The notes below the pieces were generated by a model. The model was not told the origin of the DNA. It saw only the letters and a program-made list of their open reading frames with translations, and ran no database searches. A stretch of DNA of 64,000 bases from the NCBI GenBank assembly GCA_030549495.1, contig JAUIRK010001041.1:124001-188000 (forward strand), in the 5' to 3' direction. Shown in pieces: positions 11,040 to 23,253 of the stretch. The stretch's first letter is position 1. Every line of letters starts with the position of its first letter. Source of the DNA: Nectonema munidae. Taxonomy: Eukaryota > Nematomorpha > Nectonematoida > Nectonematidae. The translations under genes were made by a program, and so were the position numbers.

Positions 11040-13075
11040 GTATATGTATAGAACTAGCTCCTCCTGAATTTTAGACACTTTTTACTTACCTGTTGAATAT
11101 TGTTCAATAAAGCTTCTTTTAACGAAGTCTTACCTTTCTTCTTATGTCAACTTATTGAACAATATTACTAATGGCATCTAAGCTCTTGAAACCTGTTCGT
11201 CTTGAGTTGGACCCCTCTTCTCCAACTGCCTCAAGAGAGTGGAAGTACTGGAAAAGAAGCCTGGAGAACTTCATAACGGAATGTGGAGATGATGCTTCTG
11301 TCAAGCTTACAACACTCATCAATTGTGTCTCATTTGATGTGTATGAATACATCGAAGATTGCGCCTCTTACGATTCTGCATTCTAAATCTTGTCTCAGCT
11401 TTTCGATAAGAAACTTAATGAAATGTTTGCCCGTCATTTGTTGGCTACAAGGCGACAACAACTTGGAGAGTCTCTGGATCAATTTTTCCAAGAGCTCGTC
11501 AAGAAAATATTATTTAAAAATGTCTCAGCCCGAGAATATTGTGAAGTGTTGACTCGGGATGCATTTATCAATGGACTCTCATCAATTAGACAAAGGCTTC
11601 TGGAAAACCCAACTCTCGATCTCAAGAACGCTTTTGATATCGCACATTCACTTGACAGAGCACAACAGAATGCTGTCAAATATGACTTCCATCAAGACTG
11701 TACTGCTGCTCCTTCCAAACCGCATGAAAAGCAAGGTCCAAGCTCATATCTATCAGTTGCATCATTCACCAAATTTATCCATTCTAAGGGAAAGTGTTTC
11801 TATTGTGGTGGTAATTTACACAGTCTCTCAAAATGCCCGGCAAGAGATGCTGTTTGTAACTCCTGCCAGAACGTTGGTCATTACTCTAAGTATGCAGGTC
11901 AAAACAACTCAAAAGGTCCTTAGCTGTCTCACCTGAAACTATGGAATCGGACGTGATTGCTGCATTTCCTACATCTCTTTCTAACGCCATTTCAACTGTT
12001 TATGTGAAAAACCATCCTTTAGACGCTCTCTATGACACTGGTAGTTCCGAAAGTTACATAGATCAAGAAATCGTGAATAGATTGAAATTTCCCACTCAGA
12101 AATGTAAAAAGACTGTTTCTATGGCATTATCCAATTTCCATGCGAGTATCATTGGTATCTGTGATGTGGAAATGACAACTGATCACTAAAAGCACTCTTC
12201 CATCAGGCTTAGGGTGGTAAAAGGACTGTGTAGCGATGTCGTTCTGGGTCAAGATTTCTAGCGTCTTCATAACAATTTCACTATAAAATATGGAGGCAAA
12301 GAACCTAACTTAGTCATCGAAACAAAGAAAGCTGTATGTAGTATGAATGCCGCGACAGTCCATTCTCCCTTACTATTTCTAAATTTGACCAAAGATTTCG
12401 CCCGATTGCAGACAAATCCAGAGGATATGGAAAGGAAGACCGCGATTTCATTCGTCAAGAACTAAAAAGGCTCTTATCAGAAAGAATCGTACAAGAAAGT
12501 TCTTCCCCATGGAGAGCACAGATCGTTATTTGCAAGGGTGGTAAGAAAAGACTCTCAATCGATTATTCAAGAACAATTAATCGCTTCACCGAATTTGACA
12601 GTTATCCTCTTCCACGATTACATGATATGGTTAACAAGTTCTCCACTTATAAATTGTTCTCCACATTCGATCTAAAGAGTGCATACCACCAAATTCCACT
12701 TAATGAAAGTGAGTTCAAGTATACAGCTTTTGAAGCTAACAACCGTCTGTATGACATGTTACAAATGGAGTCGCTGTTTTCAAAGGATTATGGACTCAAT
12801 GGTCGAGGATGAAAAGCTGCAAGACACTACTTACCCGTACCTCGATAACCTAACCGTAGCTGACAACAACCAAGAAGAACACGATCTTAATGTTGCGCGT
12901 TTTCTTCAAGCAAAAAAGCAGAGAAACCTTACCTTAAATTAATTAAAGACAGCCAGATCTGTAAACTCCTTGTGTGTCTTGGGATATTTAGTTGGCAATA
13001 ATTCTATCCGACCAGACCCAGATCGTTTGCGCCCACTAAAAGAGTTTCCCATTGCTACAAGTATGAGAAAAATTA
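11040..13075 (+). mobile_element. Ty3/gypsy LTR retrotransposon fossil, 3'-truncated
   Basis: Parts in order: gag (about 11171-11925) ending in CCHC zinc-knuckle motifs; an aspartic protease segment with the DTGSSESYID signature (about 12030-12060); and a reverse transcriptase segment (about 12380-13070) with the family motif FDLKSAYHQIPL. RNase H, integrase and a 3' LTR are absent, and no LTR pair was found. The copy is broken, with several breaks, and is probably moderately old. Homology ends abruptly near 13075 in AT-rich DNA. Confidence 0.85.
11096..11166. repeat. 15-bp inverted repeat upstream of the Ty3/gypsy gag
   Basis: AATATTGTTCAATAA (11096-11110) is exactly inverted as TTATTGAACAATATT (11152-11166), with a 41-nt loop that includes AATAAAG. 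It ends a few bases before the gag start. It may be leader structure of the retroelement; that is inference. Confidence 0.6.
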
Positions 13076-15355
13076 ATAGATTTTGATGAAGACGTATGAT
13101 TTTTCATATAGCTTGTTATAAGATTTTTCTTTTATACACTTTCTACAGTAAAAGTTTTTTCAGATTATTTTGCTTTTGTTTCAGTTTCACAAGTTTTATA
13201 GGTAACATTAATTTTCTAGAAAACAAAATTATTTGATAAATGAAAAATAAAAATAGAATTGAAAATAAAGTAAAAAAACAAATGCTACGCTTCTAACTCA
13301 AAAAAATAGAGTAAAAGAAATTTAAAAAACACTTAAAAAAAGTTTTAAAGTTTTTTTTTTACAAAATCCTCATTTCTAGTAAATGAAAAAATAGGATTTT
13401 AAATTATAATGTTAGTTGTAACAAAAATATTCAATGACAAAAAAATTATTTTTCGTTAGTGTTGACATGTTTTGACATTGAAAATTTGTCAGAAGTAAGC
13501 CAGGGGGCAGCAGCCTCCTTCGCACCTTCTAGTTACGCCACTGGGCTTGAAGTACATAAGCGAGTACATATATGATTACCATGAACAATTTTTGACTTTA
13601 AAATCATGTTTTTTGACTATAATCAAAAAATGTTGATTTTTTTGACCTATTGTTAGAAATTTTTGATCCAAAAGAAAAAATTTTGACTTTAAAATCATGT
13701 TTTTTGACTATAATCAAAAAATGTTGACTTTTTTGACCTATTGCATGAAATTTATGATCCAAAAGAAAAATTTAAAGCTTTTTCAATTAAAAAGATTCGT
13801 TTCTTGGGTTATATCAGATTAATAAAAAAAAATTAAATAAAATAACAATAGGTTTAAAATAATATTTAAAATTTTTGCTTCTTTAGAAATATTTTTAAAA
13901 AATTTTTTGAACTTTTTCACACCTAAAAAATTTAAAAAAAAGAAGAAAAAATTGTTCAAACTAGTTTAAAATTGATTTTTAATGACTTTGGTTTTTTTTA
14001 ATTAACTTTTTGGCTTTATTGACTAGTTTAAAATTGGTTTACAGTAACTTTTTGTTTTTTAAATGTCTTTTTTTTTAAATTTTTTGACTTAAAATAAGAT
14101 CAGTTAATTAAACTTAAATAATTTAAAGGATGTTTTATTCGAAATTTTTATTTTATATTTTCCTTACTTTATTTCAGCTTTTTATTCAACAACAGAATTA
14201 AAAAGAAATTTAAGATGAAAATTAATAGACATTAAAAATTTGGAAAATGTGTAAATTCAAGTTATGGATGATAATAATTTCCAATTAAGATGAAATTTAC
14301 ATTGAAAGCATTTTAATTTTTGTTTTTTTAAAAACTTTTGATTGACTTAAAAAATATTTTTATTGATCTAAAAAATCCAAGAAACAGAAGAAAATATAGC
14401 TCAAACTAGTTTGAAATTGGTTTACAATGAGTTTTTATTCTTTTTAAAAAAAAATGAACTTTTTGACTTGACTTTTGTTCGTGCTGATGTATACTAAAAG
14501 TATATAAATAAGATTATATATATTGAATGTTTGCAAAAAATTCGAATATCTAATTGAAAGGTTTTTATCTAAATATTGAGAATTACATTACCCTCTAAAA
14601 TTGTGCAAAATAGAAAAAGTAGCGCAAAATTCTTGAAGAATTGAAAAAAATGAGGAAAACGTCGGAATCAAAAATTCTGGATCAGCTTCTGCTTTTTAGT
14701 GCGAATGGATGATGGAGAATAAGAGCCAATTTTATGTGGAAGATAAAGTTAAATGAAAATAATCACTTTTATAGTTGTGATTTGCGTACACTTTTTAGGC
14801 CAACTCTTAGGCAAATTGTCTAGTTATGATTTTATAGTAAATAAATAGGGCACAACCCAAAAAAGATTTTTTATAAATTGAGACTTGAAAATTGGGTTTT
14901 AGCACAATTTCAGGTATACATTTAAAATGTTTTTGAAAAATGAAGAAGTAATCAGGGCTTTGTCACTTCATATTTTGGTGCAACTTTTCGCCATATGAAA
15001 TTTCCTCACTTATAATAAATTTTCGATTATTTGTTTACGATTACGAACTGATAAAAAACACATACAACAGACTATCGCTAATCTCGATACAATATTTATA
15101 TTAGATCCTGACATCACTAATTAGGAATTATGAACAATTTTTTGTGAAAATATTAAAAAATAAAATAAAAGACATATGAATTAGAATACGTTCTGATAAA
15201 AGAGATCAGTTTTGTAAAAGTGTCTGGAAAAATAATAATAATAATCAGAGAACAAACTAAAACTTTTTACAAGAATTTAAATTTATACACACTTTTTCTA
15301 AGCCTATGTTATTGACTTTTTCTGCCCCTCGATTCTAATCTCTAGAAACTTGTGT
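13076..15355. other. AT-rich low-complexity region
   Basis: Long T/A-rich stretches with TTTGAC and TTTTTAAA motifs. It holds a 91-bp tandem duplication (13590-13771) and, at 13496-13545, the end of a hAT-like element (read in reverse, CAGTGGCGTAACTAGAAGG). No coding evidence on either strand. Confidence 0.5.
13590..13771. repeat. 91-bp direct tandem duplication (2 copies)
   Basis: Units 13590-13680 and 13681-13771 both run TTTTGACTTTAAAATCATG through GATCCAAAAGAAAAA with few differences. It lies in AT-rich intergenic DNA; the near identity suggests a recent duplication. Confidence 0.8.
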
Positions 15356-15358
15356 AAA

Positions 15359-15497
15359 GGTAAAGGTACTGTGGGTGTGCTTTCATTGACAAGGCACTGA
15401 TGTACCGCTTATGTCAAACTATGAACAAATTGGTATTGATGAGGAATCGAATCCAGAGGCTTCCGTGCTGAGTCCATCATCTCAACCAGCCTGCCAT
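15359..15497 (-). mobile_element. tRNA-derived SINE, copy 1 (reverse)
   Basis: On the minus strand it reads GGCTGGTTGAGATGATGGAC (A-box-like), then TGGATTCGATTCC (B box), a CATAGTTTGACATAAGCGG block, and the terminal GTACCTTTACC. The same layout is found in four other copies in this window. Confidence 0.65.
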
Positions 15498-15683
15498 GAA
15501 TCGCGTAGAGTCACAATACGCCATCTCTTCTCGATCTTAAAACGTTTAACGCATGTAGTGTACGCGTTATGAAGAATTTCTTTTTATTACTCCCCTCTCC
15601 CTCCCGACATTATGTTCTTTCTTTAATATCCTCATCTAAAGCACTATCAACGAAGCCTTGTTAGTAATAGGTTATGCCTTTTA

Positions 15684-16783
15684 CAAACTTTCACATTTCT
15701 CCTAAAATCTTCATCTGAAAAATTAAGGATTCTGTTAGCTTCACCTTCATTAAAATTCAAATGATTTCTCATATTTTAAAGGGAGTCTCCTTCTCAACGC
15801 CCCTCTATTCTTAAAGATAGTAGTTGACTTAAATGAAGTTATTATGACAATAGGTAGTTTATGCATCATACTTTTGACATGAAATACGATATCTTAATAT
15901 TATTTCTACACTAGCGATTATTTTCAACTAACTCACTGAACTACTTTTTTTCAACAGGTGGATTAACTGATAGGTAAAATCATGAATGAACTTTTTATTA
16001 AGCAAAAAGAAGGTTGTTCAAACCTATGAAAATTGCATCTAATAAAAATATTAACTTCAAATAACGAGATATTTGAGTTTTCATAAGACGAAATATCACA
16101 AGTGTAAAAACTTGAGATGACTCCAATGGAAGTCTAATCTATTTTTAAATACATTTAATGTTGCTGCATCCACAATACTTTCAGGTAGATTGTTCCAATC
16201 TTTAATTGAAGATTTAGTGAAATAAGTTTTTCTAAAAGTGCCATAATGACAGTCTAGTTGAAGTTTTAAGGAATTACATCGAGAAATACGTGATGCCATT
16301 GGAGGAAAAACTTTCCTTTTTATATGTCAATATTTTTCCTCAGTATATTATAAATAGTTATCATTTTTTGTCTTTTAATTCTATAAAGAAGAGACGGAAG
16401 ATTGAGTAATAATATATTATATAATTTTTTGTCTTATATATAAAAAATTGAAAGCGAATCATATCTTGAATTTTTAAAAAGATTTTATTCTTTGAAAATT
16501 TGCGCATATACTTTATTTCATAGAGCGAATTTGATAAATGTAGCGAAATTACCTGAAATCGAGATTGATGCCATCAACTTGAAAATGAAATTTCATAGCT
16601 TTGGTCCACACACATGACGGACAATTATTTAAGTTTAATTAAATAAATATTATTGTGTTATATAATTAATAAATAATTATTGTGGTTAAAAAATATGAGA
16701 AATCATTTGAATTTTAATGAAGGTGAAGCTAACAGAATCCTTAATTTTTCAGATGAAGAATTTAGGAGAAATGTGAAAGTTTG
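15684..16783. repeat. 94-bp inverted repeat enclosing a LINE fragment
   Basis: The left arm 15684-15777 is the reverse complement of the right arm 16690-16783 with a single mismatch. The 912-bp interior holds the LINE 3' fragment. The right arm can be read as a short peptide (MRNHLNFNEGEANRILNF and so on), so the arms may derive from coding DNA; source unknown. Confidence 0.85.
16090..16420 (-). mobile_element. LINE (jockey/CR1-like non-LTR) 3' fragment
   Basis: Minus strand: LLNLPSLLYRIKRQKMITIY, then LQLDCHYGTFRKTYFTKSSI and KDWNNLPESIVDAATLNVFK followed by NRLDFHW and a stop. This is the characteristic C-terminal tail of CR1/jockey-type reverse transcriptases (DWNxLPxxVVxAxSLxxFKxRLDxxW). 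The polymerase core is absent: a 5'-truncated insertion with at least one stop. Confidence 0.75.
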
Positions 16784-18404
16784 ATTGATCTTATTTTTCC
16801 TCAAATAGAAAATTCAAATTATAAAATCAGGTAAAATTTCTTTTTCAAGTTTAGGTCATCAAACAAAAAAGACGATATTATTATTATAGGTATATTCGAA
16901 GCGAGAAACGACCACGGGACCGGCTAATATATAATTACAAAACAATGTAATAAAATTTAAAAAATATATATTAATCGACATTTTGTCCAATATGAGTTGA
17001 CATTTTCGTTTTCGACATTTTGTCTGCACACAGTTTTGGGGAATTTGTGGACTATGAAATCGTGTAAAAAGTCACTTATCTTTGAAAATTACGCTTGTTC
17101 CCATTTTTATTTAGATCAAATAGTTGTGCGAAACATATTAAAAACTATAGTTAGACCAAATGAAGACATTACCCGAGTTTTTGGAGAATTTAATCAGTTA
17201 TTTACAATATCTACTCTTCATATTATCTTCATCAAAATTGTCAAAGTATGCATTCAAGTATTAATAAATCTTTTTCTTGATTTATTGAGCTTTTATTAAG
17301 GCACAAAATACAAAATTTTCAAATATTTTTCTTATTTTATCAATAATAATGATGTTTAACAAGTTTCTCCAATTCAACTTTTTTTTAAGGATTGAAGAAC
17401 TTGAATCTTAGAAGGCTTCTTTTTCCACACTTTTTCGTTAAGTTCAATTTCTGCTTCCCCTTCTGAAGGGTGCAAACCTACAAAGTATTAGAAGGAGGAA
17501 TTAAGTTTGACTTGAACAAACTTAGTTTCTTTTAAATTTTGTCTAAGAAGGATGTTCTTATTCATTTCAGTTTGAAGTTATGACAATTGCAAATTATGTT
17601 AGTCTTCAAGTTTTTTTTCACCAAGCCCCCTTTCTTCTAGAACAATTGTCCATCCCACAGTAAACAATATCGCTGAACGAAAAAATTTCATCTCAAATCT
17701 ATTAAATAAAATGTTTCAACTTAAATAAAATAGCTAAACATACAAGTGTATTTGTACATTGAAAAAATAAGTAAGGGCGTATATTCCAAGTAGTATCCTT
17801 TATGGAAGAATATTTTTCCCTTGAATCTCTCAATGATAAAACCCTAGAAGACAAAAAAATTTCTTGTTAGATTTCTTTGGAACTAAGTGTCTAAACTTTA
17901 TTTAGCCATTCCTTAGCCGAGTGATGATTCTTTTGATCAAGAAGTTAACAACCAGAAGGTAACCTAAAATCATTAAAATTTTGCTTTATTTTCTAATCTT
18001 TTTTAGATAAAAAAAATACGCAAATTAATACCATAAAAATATTTATTAAAATATTTCTTTATTATGTCCATGAAATTAATGAAAAAATGACGCTATAGAA
18101 GGCTACAAGCTCAACAATACGAAGAAGGTTCCACAAGAAAGTGAAAAGTTATAGTAAGGAAAAGGAACATTACCTTACGCACACAAACTGCTTGCAATGA
18201 TGTAGTTTCATGTGGATTGATTTATTAAAACTATCAAATATCTGAAAGCTTAAAAGAAAATATTCTCCTGTGCTCTTTTTTGATCATTTAAATTTTGTTT
18301 AAATGTACCTCACATTTTAACCTTATTTAACTAATTCATTTTCCAATATTACTGCTAATATAATTAAAAAAATTGTGGTTAAAAACCTAAACACTTCTAA
18401 ATAT
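16784..18404. other. AT-rich intergenic stretch
   Basis: No assigned gene. The one notable item is a minus-strand coding-like run at 17373-17690. An open + frame at 16997-17299 encodes a low-complexity hydrophobic peptide with no recognised motif and is probably chance. Confidence 0.4.
17373..17690 (-). other. Unassigned coding-like segment
   Basis: Reading down from 17690 a single minus frame gives MKFFRSAILFTVGWTIVLEE and then RGLGEKKLED. After in-frame stops it continues MNKNILLRQNLKETKFVQVK and finally GLHPSEGEAEIELNEKVWKK and KPSKIQVLQSLKK before TGA. The pieces look protein-like (one hydrophobic helix, then charged, helical sequence). CTAAC/TCTAAT and TTTGTAG strings sit where introns could be, and AATAAA signals lie downstream on the minus strand. 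I could not find GT donors that join the pieces in phase. A small host gene or a pseudogene is possible; the family is not recognised. Confidence 0.25.
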
Positions 18405-19390
18405 AGCGTGGCCTCGTTTCACCGCGATCTCTGGGACCAACAAAAATTGGCGTCGTTCCGAGGGTAGCGTTAAATTGGCGTTAATTAATTTTCTACTTTA
18501 ATTTACTTCAAGTTACATTATCTATAGAAGTTAAAGCTTGCAAACAACAACTTTAAAATTGTTTCTACCGAAAGGTAAAACTCAAATAATATTTTTGTTT
18601 CAAGTTTGAAGTAGCAATAACATTAATTATGTTATCTAAATTTTCAAATAATGATAAATCTCCTTCATTTCTGTTTTCCCTACACTCTAAGAAAGTTCTG
18701 CATAGATTTAAAAGGGCTTTTACATCTTTCATGTCTGGCTTTGGATTTCTGGTATTAAGTCATCATTATCTGAGTCGTTGAGTGCAGGTCTTAAACAATC
18801 AATCAATTCTTTGCCAGTAAATTCTCCAAAAGTTTCTTGGGTTTTGTCGGCTGTGATAAATTCTTTAGAAGACATGGCATTTGAAGAATCAATGTTTAAA
18901 ATAAATATGTCTTAGCAGTAGCTCAGTTAGAGATAAAACGCCTATTTCTTCATCTTGTGAGAAGGATTGTCTACTTTAGTAGTAAGTTTAGTTTGTTGCT
19001 AGCAATTTACAATCTCTGAAGATTTCACAGAATCTCAAGATTTTTTAGTATATTGAATAGCGTCAGCTAATATGATGTAGTGAGTCCCGTTAGTTTCATG
19101 AGTTTCTATAATCCTGGTTAGTTGATGTTAGCGAAATGAATCTTAAAGTTTTAATTTCATTTTATTATTTCAAAATATTTTTGTTTGTTTATTTTTTTAT
19201 AAACACAAAAATGAAAGAAAATATTAAAATTTTAATTATTTGCAAATTTTTAAACATTAAATTTAAAAAAATTAAAAACAAAATATTTAAATGACAATAG
19301 CAGAAAAATGAGGGAAAATCATGATGTCTTTGTACTGAAGATTAAGTTAGCGGATGGCGGACAGCGAGGGGTGTAAAATCGCGGGAAATT
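18405..19390 (-). mobile_element. Tigger/pogo DNA transposon remnant (reverse)
   Basis: Ends carry Tigger-like blocks: GCGTGGCCTCGTTTCACCGC at the left and, reversed, CGCGATTTTACACCCCTCGC at the right. In between the minus strand encodes FGEFTGKELIDCLRPALNDS followed in another frame by DVKALLNLCRTFLECRENRN, the acidic/helical C-terminal tail of Tigger transposases. The N-terminal and DDE regions are missing or unrecognisable; frames are disrupted. Confidence 0.6.
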
Positions 19391-19504
19391 TTTTTATATA
19401 GATGATTTTTGTCTTGTTTGTTTTGTAATTATATTTTTGTTATAAATACTTTTGTTCACACAAAACGAATCCTTTTTTGTGTAAGGAAGAAATGAAGAGA
19501 ATTT

Positions 19505-19940
19505 TTAGGAATTTAAAAATGTAGCATGAAATCCATATAAGGCGTGATGGTTGCAAAGCAAGTTGCTTAATTTTTGATCAGATTTGAGGCCTGGATCCTT
19601 AGCAACAAGATTAATCAAGCCAACTAAAATGTTATAATCACGACATAAAATTTGGTAATAAGTTTTATTTGAATATTTTTTTGACCTACTTGAAACTTCA
19701 ATAGTTAACTCTTTCATAATTTATACAAAGATAACTACTGAACAAAAAATGAATTAACTTTCCTTTTTTGAATTCAAATAATTTCTTACAAGAAAGTTGA
19801 TAAATGATTTCACATCAAGAATTTTCAACACTCCATTATTCAGTTTCATTGGAAATTCATGAAATTCAGCGCCAAAATCTTTTACCGAAGTTTTCAGAGT
19901 AAAGAAAGAGGTGCTTTTTTTGCAACAAAAAATAAACATG
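19505..19940 (-). mobile_element. hAT-related / CGBP1-like fragment
   Basis: The minus strand reads KTSVKDFGAEFHEFPMKLNN then GVLKILDVKSFINFLVRNYL and NSKKES, resembling the BED-like zinc-finger start of CGBP1 and related hAT-derived proteins (G-E-F/L-H-E, K-L, vLkC..C, HL.SKkH). A second minus frame (19505-19717) continues with SKKYSNKTYYQILCRDYNIL. The zinc-ligand positions look degraded and the frame shifts once. Assignment is tentative. Confidence 0.4.
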
Positions 19941-20502
19941 ACAACAAAACATATACTTTTAGTTCAGCGTGTAACAAGTTTCTGGGCATTCAAAAAATTG
20001 TAAATGCTGCCATGATTTCCAATTTGTTCCATGATTTTTTTTTATTATTTTTTAATAAAATTTTTTCTAGAATCTGTAATTTTTTAAACTATATTAGCTA
20101 AGATAATATTCTTTGTAAGGGGATATGCATATATAACGTAACGTCATAGGGAGAAAGTTGTTCAATTGCGTACGAAACGTTACATGTGCGAGAGGAGAGG
20201 ATGTTTATAAAGAAAATCAATTGAAAAAGTATGTTCGGAATGTTTTTTGCCACCATCAATACGATTTAAAATTGAATTAGGGGTTTATTTGTGTTCATGA
20301 AGATAGTTTAGAAGATACTTTTTTTAATTTTGAAAAGAATCGCCATTGAGCTATTATAAAGAAAATATAATGAGGAGGCCAACCAATTTTTATTGTCTAA
20401 ACGTAATTCAAGGACTTATAAAAAAAATTTTATGTGGTATTTATACCCGGATATACTCTACCCTAGGCATGAGAATGAGAGATTTAGGGAGTAGGGGAGT
20501 GA
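19941..20502. other. AT-rich intergenic stretch
   Basis: Nothing recognised apart from fragments continuing the neighbouring hAT-related segment. Confidence 0.4.
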
Positions 20503-20510
20503 GAAGAGCC

Positions 20511-20845
20511 CAGTGCCCGCGCTAAAGCTAAATTTCAAGGGGGCTGAAATGGGGCAAAGAAACACATTTGCAAAAAATTTATTTCCTATATTACTTTATA
20601 TCCTATATTACTTTGCTGAAAAGCATGAAGTACTTCTGTATAAAAACCTATATAAATCTCATATTATACATACACATACACCAGCATTTATATAAGATTA
20701 TTGTGTACAATTTTTGCTTATTTATATGTCCTTTAATAAGTGCATGGGGTAAAACCAAAAATTTTAGGGGGGGGGGGGGCAAAGATTAATACAGGAGGGG
20801 GGGGGGGGCAGGTGCCCCAAAATTATATAGGTAGCACGGGCAGTG
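20511..20845. mobile_element. 335-bp hAT-type non-autonomous element with perfect 8-bp duplication
   Basis: GAAGAGCC flanks the element exactly on both sides (20503-20510 and 20846-20853). Ends CAGTGCCCGCGCT and, reversed, CACTGCCCGTGCT form an imperfect TIR. The interior has two G runs of 13 and 12. Short open frames inside are chance. The perfect duplication argues for a fairly recent insertion. Confidence 0.85.
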
Positions 20846-20853
20846 GAAGAGCC

Positions 20854-22010
20854 ACAGTGAGTGATATCAAATGCAAGAGTCTGTTGGAAAGGTAAGAGGT
20901 AAGGGCAGGGTCATGAATACCTTAGATATGAGTTACATAGGAGGGGGGAGTTGAAATTTCAATAGTTTTGTGTTACGTAATATATGTATGTCCCCTAAGA
21001 CATAATGGGTCAATGATGACCCATACTAAACACGCTAAGTCACAATGAATCACTCATAACCCATCAAATTATTTTAGAGATATCAAAGCAAATTCAATCT
21101 TTTTTTTCTTTCACTCGTAGATAGGTTAAAAGAAGGAGAATTTTTATAAAAAAAAATTTTCAGATGTTTTTGTTATCTTCTAAAGATAAAAGGTTAAGAT
21201 TTCTTTCTCCGTATGCTGTCGACCGTAACGTAAACGAAAGCCAGTTCATATAGAATGAACTAATCAATACGTTTCCAGCTGCTGTTTTCTATTTTCTATC
21301 CTTTTTGATTAATATAGGATTTGATGCTTTTCCAATTCTTGCCATTTAACACTTTTGATTTTTTACGCAAACCCTGTTCTCCGAGAAATAAAAAAATAGA
21401 GCTTCAGCGAAATCCTCAGTATTGCATCAGTAGTTTCTGCATCAGTCGCTATCAGCCTAGGATTAGGCTCGAACACCCATAACAATATGCCACAAGATCA
21501 AAGGTCCTCTTTTGTTTCTGTTATATAAGACAAACCTACAATTTTGGGATGATTTTTAAGGATGAGTTCAAATTATGAGAGCGAAATATACGGGCATTAC
21601 TAACATGTTGCCTTTTTCACCCTTCTCCAATCTAAGATCCTATTTATATGGCATACCCGGTTTTCAGGCATTTCTTTTTAGGTCCATTTGAAGACCTTTG
21701 TTATTTACGCGAGCAACCATATAATCTCAAAATTATCTCCATATGTTTAATTTAAATACCGAAAATGAAGATTAATCCATTTGAATTAATCATTTTAAAG
21801 CATCGTGTTTTTTTTCTAAAAAAAAACTCTAAATGTGAGGTTTTATAGTTAATTCCACTAAAATCAAATCTTTCTAAATATATTTGAATATTTTAAAACA
21901 ATTCTAGTTTGACATTTCATATATGAACTATTTGTTAAAAATGGATAAGGATATATAATAATTGGTTAGAAGAAATTTCTATAAAATAATCTTTGAAGCA
22001 TTGTTTAGTT
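20854..22010. other. Intergenic stretch
   Basis: No gene seen. Contains the first copy (21701-21761) of a direct repeat whose second copy lies at 22523-22600. Confidence 0.4.
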
Positions 22011-22600
22011 CAATGGTTCTCAATCAGGGTACATATGGAGCCTTGGCGTCCACCAAATATTCAAGGGGTCCACGTGCAAAAAACAAAAAATTGAAGGTCG
22101 ACAGTGATATTTTGGTATTCCATCGGTGATTCCACTTCACATTGGTTGTTATTATTGAAGATACAGCATTTTCAAATGATGCACGATTATTGCAAAACTT
22201 TATTTCTTTACCACCGGACAGTGGCAAGAACAAACGAAGCTTTATCATTAAGGAAAATGGTAAACTTTAATTAAAAAAAAAATATTAATCTAAATTTTAC
22301 AGTAACATAGGCTTCGAATCTTTTTCATATAAACATGTTTGCTCATCTCCAGTTTAGCAGAGATTAGAGATAGGTATATTTATGCTAAGTATTTTTAATG
22401 TGGAATTTAATAAATTTCAGAATAAATTGGAAAAATTATATAGTAGATTTACTGTAAATGAAGAAATTTTGGCGCAATTTAAATTTCCGAAGTTTTGCGA
22501 GTTAAAAAAAGTTCGCGTAATGTTATTTACGCGAGCAACCATATAATCTCAAAATTATCTCCATATGTTATACTTATTTTTCTCCTTAATTTAAATACCG
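21701..22600 (+). repeat. Pair of direct repeats about 820 bp apart
   Basis: TTATTTACGCGAGCAACCAT and the following bases to ATATGTT are identical at 21701-21747 and 22523-22569. TAATTTAAATACCG then follows directly in the first copy and after a 17-18 base insertion in the second. A hAT-like end lies between them. Origin unknown. Confidence 0.7.
22012..22090 (+). mobile_element. hAT-like end fragment
   Basis: Begins CAATGGTTCTCAATCAGGGT and GGCGTCCACC, the usual start of CAGTGGTTCTCAA-type hAT elements. No matching right end was found. Confidence 0.4.
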
Positions 22601-23253
22601 CAATTGAATGATTTTATAGTATCATAAAGTTATACAGACGACACACGATCGAATAAAGCAAAGTTTGGAAAATATTTATAAAAATGCAAAAATTGTGACT
22701 AGATTTTATTATTTGATATTATAGTAATATCATTGCAGTAAAAACTGTCTTAGCCGACGCCTTGAAAGAAGGGCCACGTGTCCTTATCGATCCTTATACA
22801 ACACCCAAATTCACTCATATCTTTTTTCCTCTGAAGAAGACAGCCTCTTCGCGAAACTAATAGGATAGTTTTATTTGTTATAATGACTTTAATACATTTT
22901 ACACTTTATTTGTTTACCAAATTTTGAAATGGGCAATACTAATACCATTAAAAAAACTATATTTAAAACAAATTCAGTATAATTGTGAAGAGCCTTTATA
23001 GAATGTTTATTTTAAATCGGTTCTGGGTTGGACCGTTATAAACAGGTCTTAATATATTATTATTATTACTGAGAGTAAGCTTTCCTTTTGTGGAATAAGG
23101 TCCGTCGATAAAGGGGGGGGGGGTGCTTTGCCCCCTGAAACTCCATAAAAAATATAAAGCGCTATTAAAATTAATCAATAATCTAAAATTTTTGTCTATA
23201 GGATTACGATGTAGAAATTCTAGCATAATTTTCGCAAAGAAAGCATGTAAAGA
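22601..23253. other. Intergenic stretch with poly-G hAT-like piece
   Basis: Around 23098-23160, GTCCGTCGATAAAG, an 11-nt G run and GCCCCCTGAAACTCC resemble the poly-G hAT elements elsewhere in the window. No gene seen. Confidence 0.4.
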
